Part shown: one piece after another, positions 43,723 to 53,407 of the stretch
Layout: the number at the start of each line of letters is the position of its first letter
Position numbering within the stretch: position 1 is the stretch's first letter
DNA from: Gottschalkia purinilytica
GTDB lineage: Bacteria; Bacillota; Clostridia; Tissierellales; Gottschalkiaceae
Length of the DNA: 64,000 nt
Direction: 5' to 3'
NCBI RefSeq assembly: GCF_001190785.1
Contig: NZ_LGSS01000012.1
Coordinates: forward strand, 58,807 to 122,806
Translations under genes and position numbers: made by a program
The notes under the pieces: generated by a model
What the model saw: only the letters and a program-made list of their open reading frames with translations
Databases searched by the model: none
Told to the model about the DNA's origin: nothing

Positions 43723-44031
43723 ATGAAAAACGATAAGAGAAGTAAAAGAAGCAAGAGACCTAATATATGGGGCTTTGTGTTCATAGTTTTGATGATTTAC
43801 ACGGGTACTGTGTTTATGAAACAAGAGAGTATAATAAGACAATTAAATAATGAGAAATTAGAAAAGAAAAAAGAAGTAAAAGTTTTAGAGAAACAAATAG
43901 GAGAGATAAAAGATAAAATAGATAAAAAAAGTGACATTAAAGTTATAGAGAAATTTGCTAGAGAAGAACTAAAGATGGTTAGACCTAATGAGATTATATA
44001 TATAGACAAAAATCAGGAAAAACAAAAATAA
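43723..44031 (+). CDS. divIC: Septum formation initiator DivIC/FtsB family
   Basis: A 102-residue bitopic membrane protein: a basic cytoplasmic start (MKNDKRSKRSKRPN), one span at about 15-33 and an extracellular coiled coil (about 35-75, with long Glu/Lys heptads), ending in FAREELKMVRPNEIIYI, which is the family signature. It joins FtsL and DivIB in the division complex. ATG follows AAGGAGG. Confidence 0.9.
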   Translation: MKNDKRSKRSKRPNIWGFVFIVLMIYTGTVFMKQESIIRQLNNEKLEKKKEVKVLEKQIGEIKDKIDKKSDIKVIEKFAREELKMVRPNEIIYIDKNQEKQK

Positions 44032-44137
44032 GAAAGGGGCATGAATAACTAATTTTTCAAGATTGACATATTTATAGTTATAATATATACTTAAGAAGGT
44101 TAAAAGAGATAAATTTTAAAGGAGGAGTATTTAACTT

Positions 44138-44548
44138 ATGCCCGTTCTAGTAGGTAATGTAGTTGAAGGTACAATTACAGGAATAACTAATTTTGGTGCG
44201 TTTGTTCAACTACCAGAAGGAAAGACAGGATTAGTTCACATATCTGAAATATCACATGATTATGTTAGTAATGTGAGTGAATATTTAAAGAAAGATCAAA
44301 AAGTTAAGGTAAAAGTTATATCAATAAGTGAAGAAGGAAAGATAAGTTTATCTATAAGACAAGCAGAGCCAAAAAAGACATCAAGAAAACCAGCAGAAAT
44401 AGATTGGGCCAAAAATAATGATAGGCACAAAAGTATGTCTTTCGAAGATAAAATGGCAAAATTTTTAAAAGACAGTAGTGAAAAGCAAGAGCAACTAAAA
44501 AAGAAAGATTCTAAAAGAGGATTTTCACAACGAGGTCGAAAAATATAG
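44138..44548 (+). CDS. yabR: S1-domain RNA-binding protein (YabR-like)
   Basis: A 136-residue protein with one S1/OB fold at 1-72 (VGNVVEGTITGITNFGAFVQLPEGKTGLVHISEIS) and a basic tail of about 60 residues rich in Lys, Gln and Arg that is probably disordered. It should bind RNA; the role of YabR is unknown, although its S1 domain resembles those of polynucleotide phosphorylase and ribosomal protein S1. It lies between divIC and spoIIE as in B. subtilis. ATG follows GGAGGAG. Confidence 0.88.
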   Translation: MPVLVGNVVEGTITGITNFGAFVQLPEGKTGLVHISEISHDYVSNVSEYLKKDQKVKVKVISISEEGKISLSIRQAEPKKTSRKPAEIDWAKNNDRHKSMSFEDKMAKFLKDSSEKQEQLKKKDSKRGFSQRGRKI

Positions 44549-44558
44549 CATAGAATAT

Positions 44559-44590
44559 AACTGGGTTATACCCAGTTTTTTAGTTTTTTG
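44559..44590 (+). terminator. Terminator after yabR
   Basis: AACTGGGT (44559-44566) pairs with ACCCAGTT (44570-44577), followed by TTTTAGTTTTTT. Confidence 0.88.
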
Positions 44591-44993
44591 AATATAATTA
44601 ATATATTTTTTAAAACTTTTTAACGACAAAAACGTACTTAAACATTACTTGAAAAATAAGTGATATTAAGGTTTAAAGGCTGAACAGGATTTTAGCTGAG
44701 ATACTACAGTTCTTTTATCTTTTTTTGTATAAAGATTTATAAAAAAATAAATTTGACTATAACATAATATTAAGTTAAAGGTCGCCAACTCAAATGGATA
44801 GATAGATAAGTACAAAAAAGTACATAAAATAAATTTAAAATCACTTTATACTTATGCTTACAATTACATGTCGATTGTACATATTATGAGGAATAGAGCG
44901 TATAAATATAATTTAATAAAATGACTTAAAATTAACTTTAAGTAACTTTAATATAAGGAATAGTATCATTTTTTATAAAAGATCATGGACTAT

Positions 44994-45059
44994 TGTCTAA
45001 ATGTAAATTATTGAGTACAACTTGTATTGACAAATATCTTACATATCCTTTGCTAAAAT
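44994..45059 (+). promoter_or_regulatory. Spo0A-type sigma-A promoter of spoIIE
   Basis: A consensus -35 TTGACA (45027-45032) and a -10 TAAAAT (45054-45059, preceded by TGC) are 21 bases apart. This over-long spacing is the known hallmark of the Spo0A-activated sigma-A promoters of spoIIE and spoIIG. TGTCTAA (44994-45000) is one mismatch from a 0A box. Confidence 0.6.
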
Positions 45060-45108
45060 GACTTCAGAGTGAAATCGAAGTAACATTATTTTAGGAGGAG
45101 TGTTATAT

Positions 45109-47499
45109 ATGATTAATAAGTTGGGGATATTAGATGCCAATACAAAAAATGAAAGGTTAAGAAAAGATATTTTCAAAAACTCCAAAGAATTTTTTAGTAA
45201 TTTAAAATTAAACTCTATATTTATTCACTGTATAGTTTTATTGTTATCAAGAGCTACAGTAATGGAAAACTTAACTCCATTTGGTATAGCTTTCATGACA
45301 GCATATATAAGTAAGTTCAGTGCGATGTTAAGTATTCCATTGATGGCTTCTATAGGAGTAATAAGTGTACATGGAATTAAATCTATACCTTACTTAGGAA
45401 CAATATGGTTCATTTTTGCTACTTATAAAGTTACGAGAAAGAAATTTGAAAACAATACTATAAAATTTGCATTGTTTGGAGTAGCAACTTTTATAATAAC
45501 TAAATCAATATATATATTAATCACAGATTATTTTTTATATGATATTCTAGTTACAATATTTGAAGGAATTATAACATTTACTTTGACTTACATATTTAGC
45601 TATAGTATATCGACTATAAAAAATGAATATAACAGAGTATTTACAAATGAAGAAATAATTTGTGGAGCTATAATGTTAGCTTTGGCGATATCAGGATTTA
45701 ATAATTTATCGTTATATGGTGCTTCAATAAAAAATATAGTTGGTGTGGTCTTAGTTATATTATTTTCATACAATAAAGGTACATCTGTGGGAACTACAGT
45801 AGGTATTACAGTAGGAGTAGTGACAGCAATGTCTAATAACAATTTGCCTTTTGTAATTTCTGTCTATGGATTTGGAGGATTAGTTTCGGGATTATTTAAG
45901 GATTTAGGGAAAATAGGAAGTAGTCTAGGATTCTTTATAGGTGCTTCTATAATGTCATTTTATATAAATGGAAGTTTGGAAAGTGTATTGAAAATAAAAG
46001 AAACGCTAATAGGACTGATTATATTTTTATTATTATCTAAGATATTAAAAGCTTTTAATAGTAAGATAATCATAGGAGTTTCAAAATCTACACAAATAGA
46101 AGAAGCATATAGTAACAGGCTAAAGGATATTACTCATAAGAGATTAACGGAAATATCTCAAGTATTTAATGAACTATCAGCTACATTTCAAAAAGCATCT
46201 GATAAAAACGTGTTAGTTGAACAAAAGGATATTTCTAAGTTTGTAGATACAGTAGTTAATGATGTTTGCTCTAATTGTAGTTTGTGTAACTTTTGCTGGA
46301 AAGCAGATTTCTATATTACTTATCAAGATATGTTTGATATTATGAATCATATAGAACTCAAAGGAAATATAGACATAAGGTCTTTACCTCAAAACTTTAA
46401 GAAAAGATGTACTAAGCCAGATTTAATAGCAAATAAATGTAATAACCTTTTTGAAACGTACAAGCTTAACTATAAATGGGAAAATAAAATACTAGAGAGT
46501 AGACAATTAGTTTCTCAACAACTTGAAGGAGTATCTAAGATTATAAAGGATTTGGCAAATCAAATAGATAATGATGTGAGATTTAAACAAGATGTTGAAG
46601 GGACAATCTATACAGGACTAAGAAACTTAGGCATAGATGTTTTAGAGGTTATAGTAACAGAAACAGATGATGATGATTTTGAGATATTTTTAGATATTTC
46701 ATCAACATGTGATAGAAATAAAATAAAGAAAATTTCATCTATAGTTTCTGATCTAATTGGAATAGAGCTTACTAGTGATAAGTTTTATTCAAATGTTAAC
46801 TATGAAGAGGAAATAACAAAATTAAAGCTTGTAAAAGGAAATCGATTTGGAGCAATAACTAAAGTTTCTAGACTAGATGAAGGATTTAATCATGTTTCAG
46901 GTGATAGTTATACATTTGGGGAAAGACAAAATAATTACTTTGTTGCTCTAAGTGATGGTATGGGTATGGGATATAAGGCTAATCAAGAAAGTAATATAAC
47001 TATATCTCTACTAGAAAAATTCCTTGAAGCAGGATTTGACAAAGAAGTAGCACTTAAAACTATAAATTCTATATTGGTACTAAAGTCTACTGATGAAATG
47101 CTTGCTACTATAGATATGTCTATTCTAGATCTATATAGAGGTAAAACTCAATTTATAAAGATAGGATCAGCACCTACTTTCATAAAAAGAAAGGATAGAG
47201 TTGATGTGATAAATTCACATTCATTACCTGTTGGAATATTAAAGGATGTTGATTTTCAGGTATATGAAGAAGATCTAGATGACGGTGACTTTATAATAAC
47301 TATGTCAGATGGAATACTAGATGCTAATGAATTTACAGATGATAAGGAAAAATGGATGTCAGATATTATTTTAGACATAGACACATTAAATCCACAAAAA
47401 ATGGCAGATAAAATACTGGACGCAGCAATAGATATAAGTGAAAGCTCAAAAAGAGATGATATGACTGTTTTAGTTACAAAAATTTGGAAAAGAGTCTAG
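45109..47499 (+). CDS. spoIIE: Stage II sporulation protein E, PP2C phosphatase
   Basis: A 796-residue protein: an N-terminal domain with about ten membrane spans (residues about 35-325), a central oligomerisation region with a Cys-rich segment (CSNCSLCNFCWKADF), and a C-terminal PP2C domain (about 590-795) with VSGDSYTFGE, ALSDGMGMG and ITMSDGILDA holding the metal-binding aspartates. It dephosphorylates SpoIIAA in the forespore and thereby activates sigma-F, and also takes part in polar septation. ATG 45109 follows TAGGAGGAG by ten bases; GTG 45100 is part of that site. It has its own Spo0A-type promoter. Confidence 0.96.
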   Translation: MINKLGILDANTKNERLRKDIFKNSKEFFSNLKLNSIFIHCIVLLLSRATVMENLTPFGIAFMTAYISKFSAMLSIPLMASIGVISVHGIKSIPYLGTIWFIFATYKVTRKKFENNTIKFALFGVATFIITKSIYILITDYFLYDILVTIFEGIITFTLTYIFSYSISTIKNEYNRVFTNEEIICGAIMLALAISGFNNLSLYGASIKNIVGVVLVILFSYNKGTSVGTTVGITVGVVTAMSNNNLPFVISVYGFGGLVSGLFKDLGKIGSSLGFFIGASIMSFYINGSLESVLKIKETLIGLIIFLLLSKILKAFNSKIIIGVSKSTQIEEAYSNRLKDITHKRLTEISQVFNELSATFQKASDKNVLVEQKDISKFVDTVVNDVCSNCSLCNFCWKADFYITYQDMFDIMNHIELKGNIDIRSLPQNFKKRCTKPDLIANKCNNLFETYKLNYKWENKILESRQLVSQQLEGVSKIIKDLANQIDNDVRFKQDVEGTIYTGLRNLGIDVLEVIVTETDDDDFEIFLDISSTCDRNKIKKISSIVSDLIGIELTSDKFYSNVNYEEEITKLKLVKGNRFGAITKVSRLDEGFNHVSGDSYTFGERQNNYFVALSDGMGMGYKANQESNITISLLEKFLEAGFDKEVALKTINSILVLKSTDEMLATIDMSILDLYRGKTQFIKIGSAPTFIKRKDRVDVINSHSLPVGILKDVDFQVYEEDLDDGDFIITMSDGILDANEFTDDKEKWMSDIILDIDTLNPQKMADKILDAAIDISESSKRDDMTVLVTKIWKRV

Positions 47500-47536
47500 A
47501 ATATATAGATTTACCTATAGCCCCCTAAACTTTTAT

Positions 47537-47569
47537 AAAAGATAGATGAATAATTCATCTATCTTTTTT
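47537..47569 (+). terminator. Terminator after spoIIE
   Basis: AAAAGATAGATGAA (47537-47550) pairs with TTCATCTATCTTTT (47554-47567) around TAA, followed by TTG. Confidence 0.85.
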
Positions 47570-47670
47570 GCCTTAATTAAAAATAATTTCATTGTATAAA
47601 ATGGTTTAAATTTCCTTTGATTGTTAATAATAAGAAAGAATAAAAAATATAAAAGCTAGGGGGAATAGCT

Positions 47671-48408
47671 ATGGATAAAAATATAGAATTTAAGCAAATT
47701 ATACTAGTTACTGATGGTGAATCAAATATTGGAGGAGATCCTACTATAATTGCGAAGGAAGGAAATGAAAGGGGAGTAGCAATAAGTACTATAGGAATTA
47801 TAAGCAACGAAGAAAAAGAAGAATCTCTTGCTGAAATACAAGATATAGCTACTTTAGGTGGAGGTGTATGGGAATATACGAACATACAGGAGTTAACTTC
47901 AGCAATGAGTATGGTAACTATGAAATCAGTATATAAAACAATAGAAGAAGCAGTTAATAAAGAATTGAAGGAAATAGTTGGAACAGAGTTAGATGAAATA
48001 CATCCAAGTTCTAGAAAAAAAATAACAGATGTTATAGATAAGCTAGGTGATGAAATAGATATAAAATCTTGTGTGATTATAGATTGTAGTGGAAGTATGA
48101 AAAACAAAATAAATATTGCCAAAAGTAGTATATTGAATTTGCTTAGAGTCTTAAATGGAAGAAAAGGTAAAACTGAAATTTCTGTTATAGGATATCCAGG
48201 ACATAAAGGACAGGATTTCAATATACTATGTAATTTTACTGAAAATATAGTGGAACTAGAGAAAGCACTTCAGAAAATAGAAATTGGAGGAAGAACTCCT
48301 ACAGCATCAGCACTAAAAGCAGGTATACAGCTTCTAGTTATGGATAGAGAAGATGAGGATATAGAAGAATTTAAAGAAGATGGAATATTAAGTAGCAATA
48401 TTATATAA
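47671..48408 (+). CDS. yabS: VWA-domain protein (YabS-like)
   Basis: A 245-residue soluble protein, equal in length to B. subtilis YabS. It starts with the latter half of a VWA fold (KQIILVTDGESNIGGDPTIIAKEGNERGVAISTIGI) and holds a second VWA domain from about 130 with the metal-site motif IIDCSGSMKNK. The function of YabS is unknown; its constant pairing with the YabT kinase suggests a joint pathway. ATG follows CTAGGGGG. The reading frame matches the family throughout, so the missing first half of the front domain is normal and not a truncation. Confidence 0.85.
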   Translation: MDKNIEFKQIILVTDGESNIGGDPTIIAKEGNERGVAISTIGIISNEEKEESLAEIQDIATLGGGVWEYTNIQELTSAMSMVTMKSVYKTIEEAVNKELKEIVGTELDEIHPSSRKKITDVIDKLGDEIDIKSCVIIDCSGSMKNKINIAKSSILNLLRVLNGRKGKTEISVIGYPGHKGQDFNILCNFTENIVELEKALQKIEIGGRTPTASALKAGIQLLVMDREDEDIEEFKEDGILSSNII

Positions 48409-48415
48409 AGTATAG

Positions 48416-48444
48416 GCCTACATATCCTATTAAGGTATGTAGGC
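48416..48444. other. Hairpin between yabS and yabT
   Basis: GCCTACATA (48416-48424) pairs with TATGTAGGC (48436-48444), with CCT/AGG inside the loop. No T-run follows, so it is either a weak terminator or an RNA-processing or stability element between the two genes. Confidence 0.5.
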
Positions 48445-48472
48445 TTATACATGGAAAGGATGTAATTATACT

Positions 48473-49354
48473 ATGATTTATACTACACAAAGTATTATAG
48501 GTAAATGGAATAAGAAGAAATATACTATAATAAAAAAACTTGGACAGGGAGGCGTAGGAACTGTCTATAAAGTAAAAGATGAATTAGGTACATATAAAGC
48601 ACTAAAAATTAGTAATGATATGAATTCTATAACAAGAGAATATGAAAATATGAAAAAATTAAAGGGAATAAGTTGTACACCTAGTGTTTATGATATAGAC
48701 GACTATGAAGAATATGGAAAAATCTATTATTTTCTTGTTATGGATATTGTAGAAGGATATAATTTAAAAGAAGCTATAAGATTAACGAAGTTAAAATTAA
48801 ATGATATTTTGATAATAGGGATAACACTTTTAAATTCTCTTGAAGGCATATATAATTTAGGATATATATATAGTGATATAAAACTAGAAAATATAATGAT
48901 AGATAAAGTTAATAAGAATATATTATTAATAGACTATGGAAGCGTTATTGAAAATAAATATTGTATAAAAGAATATACACCAACTTATAATATGGCATCT
49001 TGGGGAATTGGATTGAATAAAGGGTATACTTCAAATTTAATATTTAGTGTGAATATGATAATAGTTAGTATGTTGTTAGGGAAAGAATATACCCCATTAG
49101 TTGATAATATATGGGATGTAAAAAACTCAATTAATAAATTAAAGATAAATACAAGTCTAAAAAAAATATTAATTAAGGCTTTAAATGGGAAATATGATAT
49201 AATTAATAATTACAAAGAAGATTTAAAGAATAAAATATGCATTAAAAAAGATATACATAAAACTACATATGACTTAAAAGTGGACATGATAGATATGATA
49301 TTAGCTGGGAGTATTTGCTTTGTCATAGCTGTATTAATCTTAGGAATAAAATAG
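48473..49354 (+). CDS. yabT: Serine/threonine protein kinase (YabT-like)
   Basis: A 293-residue protein with a Hanks-type kinase domain (about 12-245): glycine loop KLGQGGVGTVYK, lysine in YKALKI, catalytic loop YSDIKLENIM (Tyr-Ser replaces the usual His-Arg of HRD) and LIDYGS for DFG. A single membrane span closes the chain (about 274-291), so the kinase faces the cytoplasm without an extracellular sensor, as in B. subtilis YabT, which is activated by DNA during sporulation. The ribosome binding site AAAGGA is rather distant (12 bases). Confidence 0.87.
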   Translation: MIYTTQSIIGKWNKKKYTIIKKLGQGGVGTVYKVKDELGTYKALKISNDMNSITREYENMKKLKGISCTPSVYDIDDYEEYGKIYYFLVMDIVEGYNLKEAIRLTKLKLNDILIIGITLLNSLEGIYNLGYIYSDIKLENIMIDKVNKNILLIDYGSVIENKYCIKEYTPTYNMASWGIGLNKGYTSNLIFSVNMIIVSMLLGKEYTPLVDNIWDVKNSINKLKINTSLKKILIKALNGKYDIINNYKEDLKNKICIKKDIHKTTYDLKVDMIDMILAGSICFVIAVLILGIK

Positions 49355-49427
49355 TATAGCTTAAAAGGAAAATAGAAAGCATATGTAGAATTTTATTTAA
49401 TTATAATATACTATTAGGTGATAACTG

Positions 49428-50813
49428 ATGAAGCATATAGTTAAGAATACGATAATACAATACAATCTCATTGAAAAAGATGATAATATTATTATAGGAG
49501 TGTCTGGAGGTCATGACTCTATGACACTTCTATATGTTCTTATGGATCTTTCAAGTAGTATTAACTTTAAAATTCATGTTGCTCATGTGAACCATGGGGT
49601 AAGAGGGGAAGATGCTGATGAAGATGAAAAATACGTAAAGAAGGTTTGTAGCGACTTTAATATACCATTTTACTCTAAGAAAGTTAACATGGATGAATAT
49701 GCTAAAAAATATAAACTTACTAAAGAAGAGGCAGGAAGAGAAATAAGATACTCATTTTTTAGAGAAATATTAAATAGATTTAAGAAAGGTAAAATAGCAG
49801 TAGCTCATAATAAAAATGACCAGGCAGAAACACTTATTATGAGATTTATAAGAGGTACAGGAATAGATGGTCTTAGAGGCATGGAATATAAAAATGGTGA
49901 TATTATAAGACCTTTATTAGATGTAGGAAGAGAAGAAATAGAAAAATACTGTGAAGAAAATAATATAGAACCTAGAATAGATAGAACTAACTTTGAGACT
50001 ATTTATGGAAGAAATAAAGTAAGACTAGAACTAATACCATACATAGTAGAGAATTTTAATTTAGGAATTATAGATACTTTGTCAAGAACTTCAAAAATTA
50101 TGAAAAATGATAGCGATTTCTTGATAAGTTATACAAAAAAATGCTATGAAGACATAGTTATTATGGAAGACGAATTATCAATACATATTAACAATGAGAA
50201 GTTTTTAAAACTACATAATGCTATAAGAAATAGAGTTTTAAGATATTCCTTAGAAAAAATAAATGGTAATTTACAAGGAATAGAAGAAAAACATATAAAA
50301 GATATAATAAAATTAGCTAACTCCAAAACTACAGGTAAGCTTATAAATATATCTAATAATATAATTGTAAGAAAAAATTACAATAATTTAATCGTAGAAA
50401 AAAATGCAATAAGAGAAAGAATCAGTTATAATTATAAAGTGGGTATAAACACTGTAACATTGATAGAGGAGCTAGATGCTAAAATAGAGGCAAAAATATT
50501 GCCCGTATCTTTAATCGATCTTAATTTTAGTAATAGATTTATTAAATATTTTGATTATGATAAATTAAGTGATAATATCTATATAAGAAATAGAAAGAAT
50601 GGAGATAGATTTACTCCAATGGGTATGAATGGTAGTAAAAAGCTTAAAGACTTCTTTATAGATGAAAAGATACCAAAAGAATATAGAGATATAATCCCTA
50701 TTATAGAACATGATGGGGATATAATGTGGATTGTAGGGTATAGGATAAGTGAAAAATATAAAATTACTTCTAATACTAAAAATGTACTAGTTTTAAAATA
50801 CATAAATACTTAG
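49428..50813 (+). CDS. tilS: tRNA(Ile)-lysidine synthase
   Basis: A 461-residue enzyme that converts C34 of the CAU-anticodon tRNA-Ile to lysidine so that it reads AUA, a codon used very often in this A/T-rich genome. The N-type ATP pyrophosphatase motif SGGHDS is at 26-31, and HVAHVNHGVRGEDADEDE, HNKNDQAETLIMRFIRGTGIDGLRGM and the C-terminal domain RNRKNGDRFTPMGMNGSKKLKDFFID are present. ATG follows TAGGTGA. It precedes hpt and ftsH in the conserved order. Confidence 0.95.
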   Translation: MKHIVKNTIIQYNLIEKDDNIIIGVSGGHDSMTLLYVLMDLSSSINFKIHVAHVNHGVRGEDADEDEKYVKKVCSDFNIPFYSKKVNMDEYAKKYKLTKEEAGREIRYSFFREILNRFKKGKIAVAHNKNDQAETLIMRFIRGTGIDGLRGMEYKNGDIIRPLLDVGREEIEKYCEENNIEPRIDRTNFETIYGRNKVRLELIPYIVENFNLGIIDTLSRTSKIMKNDSDFLISYTKKCYEDIVIMEDELSIHINNEKFLKLHNAIRNRVLRYSLEKINGNLQGIEEKHIKDIIKLANSKTTGKLINISNNIIVRKNYNNLIVEKNAIRERISYNYKVGINTVTLIEELDAKIEAKILPVSLIDLNFSNRFIKYFDYDKLSDNIYIRNRKNGDRFTPMGMNGSKKLKDFFIDEKIPKEYRDIIPIIEHDGDIMWIVGYRISEKYKITSNTKNVLVLKYINT

Positions 50814-50866
50814 GCTTTATACTTTAATAAAAATTTAAATTTCAAAGAATTAAAAGGAGGAGAACT

Positions 50867-51406
50867 ATGCAAAAAGATATAGAAAAAGTGCTCGTATCAA
50901 AAGAACAATTAGAAGAAAAAACTAAGGAAATTGGAAAACAAATTTCTGAAGACTATAAAGGAAAGAAATTAGTTCTTATAGGAGTATTGAAAGGAGCTTT
51001 TGTATTTTTAGGAGATCTAGTAAGAAATATAGATATTCCACTTGAAATAGACTTTATGGCTGTATCAAGTTATGGAAACTCTACAGAATCTTCAGGAGTA
51101 GTGAGAATTTTAAAAGATTTAGATTTAACTATAGAAGGAAAGGATATATTAATAGTTGAGGATATAATAGATACAGGACTTACATTAAGTTACTTAGTTA
51201 GCAACTTAAAATCTAGGGGAGCCAATAGTGTAAAAATATGTACTTTACTTGATAAGCCAGAAAGAAGAAAAATAGATGTAGAATTAAAGTATAAGGGATT
51301 TGATATACCAGATGAATTTGTAGTAGGATATGGAATTGATTTTTCAGAAGGATATAGAAATTTACCAGATGTATGTATCTTAAAAGAGGAAACATACTCA
51401 AAATAA
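50867..51406 (+). CDS. hpt: Hypoxanthine-guanine phosphoribosyltransferase
   Basis: A 179-residue purine salvage enzyme joining hypoxanthine or guanine to PRPP. LVLIGVLKGAFVFLGDLVR, DFMAVSSYGNSTESSG and the PRPP loop ILIVEDIIDTGLTLSYL (about 95-111) are diagnostic. ATG follows AGGAGG. It is placed between tilS and ftsH, as in most Firmicutes. Confidence 0.95.
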   Translation: MQKDIEKVLVSKEQLEEKTKEIGKQISEDYKGKKLVLIGVLKGAFVFLGDLVRNIDIPLEIDFMAVSSYGNSTESSGVVRILKDLDLTIEGKDILIVEDIIDTGLTLSYLVSNLKSRGANSVKICTLLDKPERRKIDVELKYKGFDIPDEFVVGYGIDFSEGYRNLPDVCILKEETYSK

Positions 51407-51413
51407 AAGGTCG

Positions 51414-51442
51414 TTGTAACATTTTTACATTTGTGGTACAAT
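51414..51442 (+). promoter_or_regulatory. Sigma-A promoter of ftsH
   Basis: TTGTAA (51414-51419) and TACAAT (51437-51442) are 17 bases apart, 41 bases before the start codon. Confidence 0.55.
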
Positions 51443-51482
51443 GAATAAATATTATAATGGCACTTTGAAAGGAGGACTATAG

Positions 51483-53294
51483 TTGAGGAAGTTTTTTAGA
51501 GGTATAAGCTTTTATTTGCTTATATTCATAGCTTTAGCGTTTTTAGTAACGTTTGTCTCAAAGGATTTTAATCAACCGAAAACTATAGGTTATACACAAC
51601 TTATTAAAGAAATTGATAAAGAAAATGTAAAGTCAATAACAATTGTTAAAGACGGTACAGTAAAAGGAAAACTTAAAAATGGAACAAATTTTTCACTAGT
51701 ATTACCTGTTACTCCAGATACTTTTTATAATGATCATTTAAAGACACCTATATCTGAAGGGAAAATAACTCATATAGCAGGTGAACAAGAACCAGAAACA
51801 CCTATATTCTTGTCATTTTTACCAACCATATTTATTATCCTTGTGTTTATAATATTTTGGTTTGTTTTTATGCAACAATCTCAAGGTGGCGGTAGTCGTG
51901 TAATGTCATTTGGTAAAAGTAAAGCTAAGATGCATAAAGACGATACCAAAAAAGTAACATTTGCAGATGTAGCTGGATTAGAAGAAGAAAAAGAAGAACT
52001 AAAGGAAATAGTGGATTTTCTTAAAAATCCTAAAAAATATATAGAATTAGGTGCCAGAATACCTAAAGGAGTTTTAATGGTAGGTCCTCCAGGTACCGGT
52101 AAAACTTATTTATCAAAAGCAGTTGCAGGTGAAGCAGGAGTTCCGTTCTTCAGCATAAGTGGTTCAGACTTTGTTGAAATGTTTGTTGGAGTGGGTGCTT
52201 CTCGTGTAAGAGATTTATTTGAGCAAGCAAAGAAAAATTCACCTTGTATAATATTTATAGATGAGATAGATGCGGTAGGAAGAAGAAGAGGAGCTGGCCT
52301 AGGTGGAGGTCATGATGAAAGAGAACAAACACTAAATCAACTATTAGTTGAAATGGATGGATTTGGAGAAAATGAAGGAATAATCATGATAGCAGCTACA
52401 AATAGACCTGATATTTTAGACCCAGCATTATTAAGACCTGGAAGATTTGATAGACAGGTATATGTTGGAGTTCCGGATATAAAAGGTAGAGAAGCTATAC
52501 TAGGAATTCATACTAGAAGCAAACCTCTAGAAGAAGATGTTGACTTAAAAGTAGTTGCTAGAAGAACACCAGGATTTACTCCAGCTGACTTAGAAAATTT
52601 AGTTAATGAGGCAGCGCTATTAGCTGCTAGGAAAGACTTAAAGAAAATTCCTATGAGCCTTATTGAAGAAGCATCTACTAAAGTTATAGCTGGACCAGAA
52701 AAGAAAAGTAGAGTTATAAGTGAAAAAGAAAGAAGGCTTACTGCTTATCATGAAGCAGGTCATGCTTTAGCTTCAAGACTTATTCCAGGGGCAGATCCTG
52801 TGCATATGGTAACTATAATACCTAGAGGAAGAGCTGGAGGATTTACTATGAATCTTCCAGAAGAAGATAGATACTATTCTACAAAAACTGAAATGGAAAA
52901 TCAAATAGTAATACTTCTAGGTGGAAGAATAGCAGAAAAATTAGTTTTAAAAGATATAAGTACAGGAGCACAAAATGACCTAGAAAGAGCTACTAGCATT
53001 GCTAGAGATATGGTTACACACTATGGTATGAGTGATAAGTTAGGCTCTATGACTTATGGAGCAGATGATGATGAAGTATTTATAGGAAGAGACTTAGCTA
53101 GAAGTAGAAACTATAGTGAAGAAGTAGCTGCTTCTATAGATAAAGAAATGAGAAATATAATAGATAAAGCTTATAATAAAGCAGAAGAGCTTTTAAAAGA
53201 AAATATCGATAAACTTCATAAACTATCAGAAGCATTATTAGAAAAAGAAACACTAGATGCTAAAGAGTTTGAAAGAATATTTGTTGAAGCATAA
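51483..53294 (+). CDS. ftsH: ATP-dependent zinc metalloprotease FtsH
   Basis: A 603-residue membrane protease. Two N-terminal spans (about 7-25 and 110-130) flank an extracytoplasmic domain; the AAA domain has GPPGTGKT near 201 and the second-region GRFDRQ; the zinc site HEAGH is at 423-427. Hexameric FtsH degrades misfolded membrane and regulatory proteins. It is read from TTG 51483 after AAAGGAGG, giving the standard N-terminus. Terminator follows. Confidence 0.97.
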   Translation: MRKFFRGISFYLLIFIALAFLVTFVSKDFNQPKTIGYTQLIKEIDKENVKSITIVKDGTVKGKLKNGTNFSLVLPVTPDTFYNDHLKTPISEGKITHIAGEQEPETPIFLSFLPTIFIILVFIIFWFVFMQQSQGGGSRVMSFGKSKAKMHKDDTKKVTFADVAGLEEEKEELKEIVDFLKNPKKYIELGARIPKGVLMVGPPGTGKTYLSKAVAGEAGVPFFSISGSDFVEMFVGVGASRVRDLFEQAKKNSPCIIFIDEIDAVGRRRGAGLGGGHDEREQTLNQLLVEMDGFGENEGIIMIAATNRPDILDPALLRPGRFDRQVYVGVPDIKGREAILGIHTRSKPLEEDVDLKVVARRTPGFTPADLENLVNEAALLAARKDLKKIPMSLIEEASTKVIAGPEKKSRVISEKERRLTAYHEAGHALASRLIPGADPVHMVTIIPRGRAGGFTMNLPEEDRYYSTKTEMENQIVILLGGRIAEKLVLKDISTGAQNDLERATSIARDMVTHYGMSDKLGSMTYGADDDEVFIGRDLARSRNYSEEVAASIDKEMRNIIDKAYNKAEELLKENIDKLHKLSEALLEKETLDAKEFERIFVEA

Positions 53295-53307
53295 CATTAT
53301 CAATTTA

Positions 53308-53338
53308 AAAGAAGACTGATATCAGTCTTCTTTTTTTT
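53308..53338 (+). terminator. Terminator after ftsH
   Basis: AAGAAGACTGAT (53309-53320) pairs with ATCAGTCTTCTT (53321-53332), followed by six T. Confidence 0.9.
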
Positions 53339-53407
53339 GTTGAATTATATTATATTAAACTTATGATACTAATAATGTTGATAAATGTACTAAGGAGATG
53401 GTAAAAC

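Larger units (their letters stand above)
44549..45108. other. Gene-free region upstream of spoIIE
   Basis: About 560 bases hold the yabR terminator, the spoIIE promoter, and three Spo0A-box-like heptamers (TGTCGAT at 44869-44876 region, TGTCTAA at 44994-45000, and a reversed TGTCGTT near 44622). In B. subtilis two tRNA genes lie in this gap; none is seen here. Confidence 0.45.

Noticed and set aside
44592..44990. tRNA genes expected from B. subtilis synteny in the yabR-spoIIE gap
   Set aside because: No T-loop GGTTCGAATCC-like sequence or cloverleaf stems and no rise in GC content.
47671..48408. yabS-like gene as a truncated pseudogene because it begins within a VWA domain
   Set aside because: Length (245 residues) and domain order match the B. 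subtilis protein, so this is the normal form.
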